Source: Spirochaetota bacterium
GTDB taxonomy: Bacteria > Spirochaetota > JAGLSM01
NCBI GenBank assembly: GCA_023135745.1
Contig: JAGLSM010000166.1
Coordinates: forward strand, 1-5,181
DNA: 5,181 nucleotides
Reading direction: 5' to 3'
The translations under genes and the position numbers were made by a program. The stretch's first letter is position 1, and each line of letters begins with the position of its first letter. Shown in pieces: positions 1 through 4,717 of this stretch. The notes under the pieces are model-generated. The model had not been told where the DNA came from, ran no database searches, and saw only the letters and a program-made list of their open reading frames with translations.

Positions 1-230
1 TGAACTACCGAGAAATCCTCGGTAGTTGCCTTCTCGTCAAGTTCTGACTCAGCATAGACGTTTTTCAGGTGCAAAGAAATGTTATCCGAAGTACAACCAA
101 ATAGCTCTGCCATACGTTTTTGCGGAAGCCAAATATTTTCATTAGCATACATCACTTCAATATTTATTGTACCATCGGGTGTTTGATAAAAGGCGATTTG
201 ATTATCATTGAGTTTTTTTGATTTAGACAT
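1..230 (-). CDS. rhuM: RhuM-family protein, N-terminal part (gene runs off the left edge)
   Basis: Seen: an open frame on the minus strand from ATG at 230-228 to the window edge, 76 codons with no stop. It begins MSKSKKLNDNQIAFYQTPDG. Residues about 14-28 read as a short beta-rich lead (FYQTPDG..NIEVMY). They are followed by WLPQKRMAELFGCTSDNIS (about residues 34-52) and HLKNVYAESELDE (about 54-66). Known: this order (YQT-DG, then a WLTQ-MAELF helix-turn-helix-like stretch with NIS-H-KN, then EL) is typical of RhuM (COG3943 type) proteins, usually about 300-350 residues. They are named after a Salmonella pathogenicity-island gene, often sit near restriction-modification or mobile regions, and have no settled biochemical role. 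The helix-turn-helix-like segment suggests DNA binding. The start has AGAGGTG only about three bases ahead, which is close. No alternative start is likely, because the lead upstream of the next Met (residue 27) is family-typical. The C-terminal part, and so its intactness, is unseen. Confidence 0.82.
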   Translation of the reverse strand, partial: MSKSKKLNDNQIAFYQTPDGTINIEVMYANENIWLPQKRMAELFGCTSDNISLHLKNVYAESELDEKATTEDFSVV

Positions 231-232
231 AT

Positions 233-252
233 GCACCTCTGAGGGGCTTTTT
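233..252 (+). terminator. Weak hairpin plus T-tract; overlaps the RhuM ribosome binding site
   Basis: On the plus strand, GCACCTC and GAGGGGC form a short stem (233-238 with 242-247, one A/G mismatch) with a three-base loop, followed by five T residues (248-252). That has the shape of a small rho-independent terminator for rightward transcripts, although no rightward gene is visible upstream. Read on the minus strand, the same hairpin folds the AGAGGTG Shine-Dalgarno of the RhuM gene into its stem. Which reading matters, if either, cannot be decided here. Confidence 0.3.
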
Positions 253-298
253 CATTTGTTTTACCTGTGTCTTTCTTTGAGTGCCATTTGTTTTAACC
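253..298. repeat. Direct repeat upstream of the RhuM gene, possible operator
   Basis: CATTTGTTTTA occurs identically at 253-263 and 285-295, extending to ACC and AACC respectively. The copies start 32 bases apart, close to three helical turns, and lie 23-68 bases upstream of the RhuM start codon. Because the RhuM N-terminus looks like a DNA-binding segment, autoregulation through these sites is conceivable. That is inference; the repeat itself is directly seen. Confidence 0.4.
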
Positions 299-307
299 TA
301 ACCCTAG

Positions 308-328
308 CCCTTCCCTCGAAGGGAAGGG
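308..328. repeat. G/C-rich inverted repeat (9-bp stem, 3-base loop)
   Basis: CCCTTCCCT at 308-316 pairs perfectly with AGGGAAGGG at 320-328 around CGA. It stands out because its surroundings are strongly A/T-rich. No T-tract follows on either strand, so it is a poor rho-independent terminator. It resembles the short palindromic intergenic repeats found in many copies per genome, but only one copy is visible here. Confidence 0.6.
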
Positions 329-466
329 TAACTCAAAAATAATGGTATACAGCCAAAAACTCTAAAAAAATATGTGTTAAATTAACTTCTCACCTAAAGC
401 TTTCTATGACACGGATTCGATAGTTTATTCCGAATTTAAAATTTATAAGGCTTTTTCAACGGTTTA

Positions 467-546
467 GTATTAAAGATAATTTATTGGATTAACAGGCTTT
501 GCATTCTGATTTTTTAACTACAAAAAATTAGAATTGTCTTTAATAC
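467..546. repeat. Imperfect 15-bp inverted repeat enclosing about 50 bases
   Basis: GTATTAAAGATAATT at 467-481 is the reverse complement of AATTGTCTTTAATAC at 532-546 except for one base, giving 14 of 15 pairs. The enclosed 50 bases contain GGATTAACAGG (486-496), a diverged member of the GGATTAnCAGGATT phrase seen again elsewhere in this gap. It could be a small palindromic or MITE-like remnant. No target-site duplication is evident. Confidence 0.4.
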
Positions 547-613
547 AAATTCATTTTCATATTAATTAACGATACTCTTCCGGAATTCGATACAGAATCA
601 AAACAAATCCTTT

Positions 614-630
614 TTAAAATCCTGCTAATC
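614..630 (-). repeat. Left copy of a 17-bp inverted pair flanking the tandem array
   Basis: TTAAAATCCTGCTAATC is the exact reverse complement of 888-904. It lies about 30 bases before the tandem array begins. The phrase GATTAGCAGGATT belongs to a type I recognise as recurrent in intergenic DNA of several environmental bacterial groups, so the pair may be two independent copies and not the ends of one element. Confidence 0.65.
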
Positions 631-662
631 CGTGTAAAATTAACTCTCCCTATATAAAGCCC

Positions 663-830
663 CGACTGCATAGGAGGCTAAATAATCGGTATGACAGGTT
701 AAATAAACGGGATGTCAGATCAATATAATGGCATCACAGGTTAAATAATCGCCATGACAGATCAAAATATCGGTATGGCAGGTTAAAATATCGACTCCGA
801 CCTAAAATAAACGGCTTCGACCGGGATTTA
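663..830. repeat. Degenerate tandem array, eight units of about 21 bp
   Basis: Units begin at 663, 687, 708, 730, 750, 771, 792 and 812, with lengths 24, 21, 22, 20, 21, 21, 20 and 19. The approximate consensus is CGGTATGACAGGTTAAATAA. Units 2, 4 and 6 are the most alike (GGTATGACAGGTTAAAT, GGCATCACAGGTTAAAT, GGTATGGCAGGTTAAAAT). Units 3 and 5 share the variant CAGATCAA, so central units alternate between AGGTTAAA and AGATCAA. The outer units 1, 7 and 8 have decayed most. Stops in every frame (TAAATAA) exclude a repeat protein. There are no unique spacers, so it is not a CRISPR. The period is close to two helical turns. Function is unknown; candidates are an old minisatellite or a protein-binding array. 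Confidence 0.75.
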
Positions 831-887
831 GGCGGGTTTGCAGGCTTTAATGATTCATTGTCTGGACCGGGATTTACAGGATTAAAA

Positions 888-904
888 GATTAGCAGGATT
901 TTAA
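888..904 (+). repeat. Right copy of the 17-bp inverted pair
   Basis: GATTAGCAGGATTTTAA matches the reverse complement of 614-630 at all 17 positions, and identity stops abruptly on both sides. Just before it, 871-883 reads GATTTACAGGATT, a related phrase, so this side holds two head-to-tail copies of the CAGGATT motif. It lies about 57 bases beyond the end of the tandem array. Confidence 0.65.
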
Positions 905-961
905 TTATAGGGAACTTTTATCTCCTTTAATGGTCTTACATGTTGGGAGTTTAAAAAATTA

Positions 962-1002
962 ACCACGAATAAGCTATGTTAATAGGATAGCTTATTCGTG
1001 GT
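962..1002. repeat. Perfect 16-bp inverted repeat with 9-base loop
   Basis: ACCACGAATAAGCTAT at 962-977 pairs perfectly with 987-1002. The 9-base loop is GTTAATAGG. A-runs lie on both sides (953-958 and 1004-1012). Transcribed leftward, the stem would be followed by UAAUUUUUU, the general form of a rho-independent terminator, but no leftward gene lies to its right. Transcribed rightward it is followed by A residues, so it is no terminator for that direction. The arm phrase ATTCGTGG followed by an A-run resembles recurrent intergenic repeats in other bacteria, so this may be a mobile or repeat remnant. Confidence 0.65.
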
Positions 1003-1013
1003 CAAAAAAAAAG

Positions 1014-1064
1014 ATCCGCAAAAATCCGCCGCATCAGCGTCATCCGCGTTCCATCCCGACGTTC
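1014..1064. repeat. Short degenerate array related to ATCCGCGTC
   Basis: Five consecutive segments begin with ATC: ATCCGCAAAA (1014), ATCCGCCGC (1024), ATCAGCGTC (1033), ATCCGCGTTCC (1042) and ATCCCGACGTTC (1053). Their lengths are 9-12 bases and they share ATCCGCGTC as rough consensus. The array directly follows the 962-1002 hairpin and its A-run. I recognise strings such as ATCAGCGTCATCCGCGTTC as frequent in intergenic DNA of unrelated environmental bacteria. No function is evident. Confidence 0.55.
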
Positions 1065-1073
1065 TATTATAAT

Positions 1074-1104
1074 TAGACTTCTATACACAAATAAATAGTA
1101 TTAT
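1074..1104 (+). promoter_or_regulatory. Possible sigma-70-type promoter of the transketolase gene
   Basis: TAGACT at 1074-1079 matches TTGACA at four of six positions. Possible -10 hexamers are TAGTAT (1096-1101, 16-base spacing) and TATTAT (1099-1104, five of six matches, 19-base spacing). The region is nearly pure A/T, where such matches arise easily, so this is only a candidate. If TATTAT is used, the -10 lies inside the palindrome at 1099-1120. Confidence 0.25.
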
Positions 1105-1120
1105 TTTTATAAAAATAATA
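1099..1120. promoter_or_regulatory. 22-bp perfect all-A/T palindrome next to the transketolase RBS
   Basis: Positions 1099-1120 form a perfect palindrome centred between 1109 and 1110 (left arm TATTATTTTTA, right arm its reverse complement). It ends six bases before the Shine-Dalgarno. It could be an operator covering the promoter or start region, or simply low-complexity A/T sequence. As RNA it would be a weak stem with no loop to spare. Confidence 0.35.
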
Positions 1121-1125
1121 AAAAC

Positions 1126-1132
1126 AAAGGTG
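1126..1132 (+). promoter_or_regulatory. Ribosome binding site that decides the transketolase start
   Basis: AAAGGTG at 1126-1132 sits with its AGG core seven bases before ATG 1138, which is normal spacing. A GTG at 1132 is in the same frame two codons earlier, but it is itself the last base triplet overlap of this site, leaving no spacing. The ATG at 1138 is therefore preferred. Confidence 0.75.
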
Positions 1133-1137
1133 TGCCA

Positions 1138-3042
1138 ATGAAATTCCCTATCAACCTGGATCAGTACAAACCGGTTCTATTCTCACTGGATCAAGACTCA
1201 ATAACTGAGGAACAAAAAGAACTTCTCAATAAAAATATAAATCTGATTCGCGACTCAATAGTATTTATGACAGCCTTATCCAACGCAAAAGGTATTGGTG
1301 GACATACCGGAGGAGCTTACGATATAGTTCCTGAAGCTCTCATAATTGACGGTTTCATTAAGGGAGACAACAACATCTATCCTGTTTTATTTGATGACGC
1401 GGGACATAGGGTCGCTATTCAGTACATTCTAGCCGCAATTGACGGACACATACCTATCGAAAAACTGCTGCGCTACAGAGAGTATGACAGCGGACTCCCG
1501 GGTCACCCTGAACTGGACATAACCCCGGGAATCAACTTCAGTTCCGGCAGACTTGGTCATATCTGGTCCTATCTTAACGGTCTGGCAATAGCAAATCCAG
1601 GTAAAAAAATCGTCCTTTTCAGCAGTGACGGAGCACAACAGGAAGGCAACAGCGCGGAAGCAGCAAGATTTGCGGCGGATCATAAAATAAATATAAAACT
1701 GATCATAGACGACAACGATGTAACAATCGCAGGACATCCAAGCCAATATATGCCGGAATTTGACATAGAAAAAACGTTAATCGGGCATGGAATACCATCA
1801 AATACCGGGGACGGAGAAGACATTGAATCACTGTTTAACCGTATCCGCGATGCTCTTTTAAACGATGGCCCTCAAGCTTTAATTAATAAACGTAAAATGA
1901 GTACAGGGATCGAGGGCGATGAAGGAACATCAAAAGGGCATGACGCAATCGCATTAAAAAGTGCGGCCGCCTACCTCAATAATAAAAACCATCCTGAAGC
2001 AGTTGAAATGCTGCAAAACCAGCAAAAAATCACAAACTCATATCAATATAAAGGAAGCTCAAAAGAAAAATCAGCATGCAGAAAAACATTCGGCACAGCT
2101 GTATGCTCCATCCTGGAAAAAATGGGGTCGGAGGAACGAAAAAAGAGAGTCCTTGCTATTGACAGCGACCTTTCCGGATCATGCGGTTTATCCGAAATTA
2201 ATGATAAATTTCCTGAGATCTATATACAAAGCGGAATAATGGAGCGCGGAAATTTCTCCGCCGCGGCAGGATTTGGCTCAGAACATAAAAGACAGGGGAT
2301 TTTTGGTACATTCGCGGCTTTTCTTGAAATGATAATTTCCGAAATATCCATGTCCCGTCTGAACAATGCCAATGTGCTTGCTCATTTTTCACATAGCGGA
2401 GTCGATGACATGTCAGACAATACCTGCCATTTTGGAATCAATAATTTTTTCGCTGATAACGCGTTGATGGAACTTGACACAACAAGACTTTACTTCCCTG
2501 CTGATCCTCTCCAGATGGACGCGATTGTTAAAACAGTTTTTGATGATCCCGGCCTGCGTTTCATTTTCTCAACAAGATCTTCTGTCCCATTCATCCATAA
2601 AGAAGATGGAAGTAATTATTTTGATCCACAGAGCTATGCTTTTGATCCAAAAAAAGACGAAATAATCCGCAAGGGCAAAGACGGATACATTGTTTCCTAT
2701 GGTGAAATGTTATACCGCTGTCTTGACGCTGTAGAATTATTAAAGGAAAAAGGCCTGTCCATTGGTTTAATAAACAAACCATCACTTAACATCGTTGATG
2801 AACAGATGCTTTCCATGCTTAAAGACTCCCCTTTGGTAGTTGTCATGGAGGGACAAAACGAAAAAAACTCTCTGGGAGTCCGTTTTGGAACCTGGCTTAT
2901 GGAAAGAGGCTCAATAGCAAAATACGCTCATTATGGTCTAGTCCGCTCAGGAAACTGCGGACAGTCAGAACAAATGATGTATCAGGATCTCGAGCCTTCA
3001 GGAATAATTAAAAACATAATATCAGTTCTAAAAAAAAGATAA
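1138..3042 (+). CDS. Transketolase-family thiamine diphosphate enzyme, divergent
   Basis: Cytoplasmic ThDP enzyme of 634 residues (typical transketolases are about 660), with all three domains. N-terminal ThDP/Mg domain, about 1-280: GHTGG (H56), AGH (H90), PGHPE (H123), and the ThDP signature from SDG (163-165) to DDND (191-194) then AGH (199-200). GHD (H268) closes the domain. Pyrimidine domain, about 312-490: R315, the catalytic-glutamate segment MERGNFSAAAG (E369), HFSHSGVDD (H416, H419), D427 and H431 in DNTCH, and R480. Transketolase C domain, about 510-630. Mapped by eye to E. coli transketolase, the histidines, the catalytic Glu, Asp469-His473 and the phosphate-contacting arginines all seem to have counterparts, so transfer of two-carbon ketol units between sugar phosphates is the best guess. 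Odd points: the usual GDG is SDG, SKGH/SNGH is DAGH, and DGPTHQ is DNTCHF. It may be a separate transketolase subfamily with altered substrates; dihydroxyacetone synthase is less likely. AAGGTG precedes the ATG. Family certain, substrate not. Confidence 0.9.
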   Translation: MKFPINLDQYKPVLFSLDQDSITEEQKELLNKNINLIRDSIVFMTALSNAKGIGGHTGGAYDIVPEALIIDGFIKGDNNIYPVLFDDAGHRVAIQYILAAIDGHIPIEKLLRYREYDSGLPGHPELDITPGINFSSGRLGHIWSYLNGLAIANPGKKIVLFSSDGAQQEGNSAEAARFAADHKINIKLIIDDNDVTIAGHPSQYMPEFDIEKTLIGHGIPSNTGDGEDIESLFNRIRDALLNDGPQALINKRKMSTGIEGDEGTSKGHDAIALKSAAAYLNNKNHPEAVEMLQNQQKITNSYQYKGSSKEKSACRKTFGTAVCSILEKMGSEERKKRVLAIDSDLSGSCGLSEINDKFPEIYIQSGIMERGNFSAAAGFGSEHKRQGIFGTFAAFLEMIISEISMSRLNNANVLAHFSHSGVDDMSDNTCHFGINNFFADNALMELDTTRLYFPADPLQMDAIVKTVFDDPGLRFIFSTRSSVPFIHKEDGSNYFDPQSYAFDPKKDEIIRKGKDGYIVSYGEMLYRCLDAVELLKEKGLSIGLINKPSLNIVDEQMLSMLKDSPLVVVMEGQNEKNSLGVRFGTWLMERGSIAKYAHYGLVRSGNCGQSEQMMYQDLEPSGIIKNIISVLKKR

Positions 3043-3054
3043 TGCGATAAACGG

Positions 3055-3063
3055 TGTTATAAT
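3055..3063 (+). promoter_or_regulatory. Extended -10 promoter candidate before the isomerase gene
   Basis: TGTTATAAT lies in the 48-base gap after the transketolase stop: a perfect TATAAT hexamer with the TG of an extended -10 one base before it. No -35 match is seen, which extended -10 promoters can tolerate. Initiation about seven bases downstream would give a leader of roughly 20 bases carrying the AGGTG site at 3078-3082. It could uncouple the isomerase-lipoprotein pair from the transketolase. The surrounding A/T richness tempers confidence. Confidence 0.4.
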
Positions 3064-3090
3064 AAAAAAGACTTACGAGGTGTTACTATA

Positions 3091-4707
3091 ATGAAAATAT
3101 CACTAATCGGCGCGTACATACTAATTTTCCTTTTTTCCGGGCAATTAATAGCAAAAACAGATAATAACGCTAATTCTATAATTGCCGTTTACAAAGGGGG
3201 CAGCATTACAAAAAGTGAGTTTATTAACAGACTTGGAAAAAGAAGAATGTGGGTGCTCAGAAATAAAAGTGAAGTAAAAATAGCCCTATTGCTTCAGGCA
3301 TTTGAAGACATTAAATATCTGGAAGCCGTGTCATTGGGCATTGACAAGAAACCGAAGTTCATAAAAAAAATCAATGAACATATCAGGAAAAAACTCCTCC
3401 TTCCGTATTTTCTGAAAAAAACATTCCCGACAAACAGCCAGAAATTTTCGTTCAAACTGTACAGAATTAGACAAATCGTCCTGACTAATAAAAAAAGATA
3501 CCTTTATAAAAACATAGAGCTTCCGGATCCAAACCGTTTTGAAAAAATGAAGACCGCACGTAAATTAATAAAAGATAGAGATAAACTAACTAAACGGCTT
3601 CAATACCTTGCCTATTTAAAAATCAGAAAATGGGTGAAAAAATCAAAAGCAGAATTAATAAATGACGAAAAATTAATTAAAATTATTGATAATAAAAACA
3701 CGTCTCTCTTAAGGAAGATACTTGAAGAAACTTCAAAACTTCACGGAAGCAATTTCGGCTCCCTCGCGAAAAAATTCAGTCAGGATAAGTCAGGAAAAAA
3801 TGGCGGACATCTCGGCTACATGTTGGGTTATGAAAGAGAATTCAATAAAAAAATACAAAAGGCGATAAGATCCCTTAGAGCAGGAGACATAACTCCAATT
3901 ATAAAAACATCAACAGGTCATCACCTGTTCATGTGTGATAAAGCGATACTTGTAACTGATAAAAATATTAATAAATATTTCAAAAAAGATAAAAGAAGAA
4001 TTCCTCTCCTGAGAAAAATCTGGTTGACCAGAGTCTGGATGTTTATTGAAAAAACCATTAAAAATGACCCATATATCAAACTCTATACAAAAAACCTGAA
4101 TTCCGCAAATCCTCAATCTATTTTATTTTCAATAAAAAGCCCTCAATTTAAATACAGTCTGACTTTGTCTGAATTAATTAAAATGATAAAAAACAGATCC
4201 ATCTATTCGAGAAGAGGTTATAGAAATGATTATAAAGGAAAAAACAGACCCTTATCACTTCATGAAAAAAGTAAATTTCTTAACTGGTATATATCAATAC
4301 CAATATTAAAATACAGTGCATATAAACATAAAATCACAGAAACAATGGTATTCAAGGAGGCAGTAAAAAAGGCTTCTATCCCCATATTGTCAAAAACCAT
4401 AACAGAACAAAAAAAGAGCAGTATCCTGATAACAGATAAAGAAATTCAAAAAGAATATATGGACAATAAGCAAAGGTATACAAAAAAGATCCTTGATAAA
4501 AAAAATACTGACAAAGATTCTGTAAAGTATATTCTTAAACTCCAGCCTCTCTCAGAAGTAAAAAAAGAAATAAAACACAAGCTCTTAAAGGAAAAAAAGT
4601 TAAAAGTAATAAAGAATTGGGAAAGAGAACTGAGTAAGCGGTACGAATTAAAAATAAAAATTGATAATGTCTATAAAAAAAGAAGTATTTTTAAAAACCA
4701 GTATTAA
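3091..4707 (+). CDS. Exported parvulin-type peptidyl-prolyl isomerase, SurA/PpiD-like
   Basis: Predicted periplasmic or envelope folding factor of 538 residues that would isomerise X-Pro bonds and chaperone exported proteins. Residues 1-21 form a signal peptide: Lys, a hydrophobic core, then a likely cut after LIA (19-21); no lipobox. IIAVYKGGSITKSEF (30-44) is a close match to the start of SurA-like chaperone modules (vNG-x-ITxSEf), followed by basic helices. The parvulin fold starts at IRQIVL (126-131) and resumes at LLRKILEE (206-213). Its core runs about 219-283: FGSLAKKFSQD (222-232), NGGHLGY (237-243), LRAGDITPI (262-270), TGHHLF (275-280). About 70 basic residues (133-205) are inserted between first strand and first helix. 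A second helical segment, ITDKEIQKEYMDNKQRY (447-463) and SEVKKEIKHKLLKEKK (488-503), resembles SurA/PpiD-type chaperone helices. The protein is strikingly lysine-rich. AGGTG (3078-3082) lies eight bases before the ATG. Catalysis is not assured, given the insertion and no clear RHI histidine. Confidence 0.82.
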   Translation: MKISLIGAYILIFLFSGQLIAKTDNNANSIIAVYKGGSITKSEFINRLGKRRMWVLRNKSEVKIALLLQAFEDIKYLEAVSLGIDKKPKFIKKINEHIRKKLLLPYFLKKTFPTNSQKFSFKLYRIRQIVLTNKKRYLYKNIELPDPNRFEKMKTARKLIKDRDKLTKRLQYLAYLKIRKWVKKSKAELINDEKLIKIIDNKNTSLLRKILEETSKLHGSNFGSLAKKFSQDKSGKNGGHLGYMLGYEREFNKKIQKAIRSLRAGDITPIIKTSTGHHLFMCDKAILVTDKNINKYFKKDKRRIPLLRKIWLTRVWMFIEKTIKNDPYIKLYTKNLNSANPQSILFSIKSPQFKYSLTLSELIKMIKNRSIYSRRGYRNDYKGKNRPLSLHEKSKFLNWYISIPILKYSAYKHKITETMVFKEAVKKASIPILSKTITEQKKSSILITDKEIQKEYMDNKQRYTKKILDKKNTDKDSVKYILKLQPLSEVKKEIKHKLLKEKKLKVIKNWERELSKRYELKIKIDNVYKKRSIFKNQY

Positions 4708-4717
4708 GGATATCAAT

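Larger units (their letters stand above)
231..1137. other. Long intergenic region packed with degenerate repeats
   Basis: About 900 bases separate two divergently transcribed genes: RhuM leftward and the transketolase rightward. Frequent stops in all frames leave only very short open frames with no ribosome binding site or recognisable protein, so I call no gene. Instead the stretch carries several distinct repeat structures, annotated separately at 253-298, 308-328, 467-546, 614-630 with 888-904, 663-830, 962-1002, 1014-1064 and 1099-1120. A 12-base direct repeat, GACCGGGATTTA, also occurs at 819-830 and 865-876. I see nothing specific in about 329-466, 547-613 and 905-961. This density of imperfect repeats looks like accumulated repeat debris or repeat-mediated insertion, not an ordinary promoter region. 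Confidence 0.75.

Noticed and set aside
663..830. CRISPR array
   Set aside because: Units of about 21 bp follow each other without unique spacers and the repeats are too degenerate.
614..904. Insertion sequence
   Set aside because: There is no transposase coding capacity and no target-site duplication, so only a repeat or MITE-like description is justified.
962..1002. Terminator for the upstream region or an RNA gene
   Set aside because: The plus strand has A residues, not T, after the stem, and no leftward gene lies to the right that would need it. No tRNA-like or riboswitch-like fold is apparent.
1132..1137. GTG at 1132 as the transketolase start, adding two residues
   Set aside because: It overlaps the AAAGGTG ribosome binding site and leaves no spacing, whereas ATG at 1138 has normal spacing.
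1429..1746. Antisense open frame of 105 codons inside the transketolase gene
   Set aside because: It lies wholly within strongly conserved coding sequence on the other strand, and its translation resembles no protein family.
1961..2239. Plus-strand 92-codon open frame in another frame within the transketolase gene
   Set aside because: It is a frame shadow: the main frame carries conserved transketolase motifs on both sides and throughout.
2198..2785. Two short antisense frames and one short sense frame within the transketolase gene
   Set aside because: Each has about 64 codons, with no family resemblance, and all are inside the conserved main frame.
3910..4116. Antisense 68-codon frame inside the isomerase gene
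   Set aside because: It overlaps the parvulin coding region and has no recognisable protein features.
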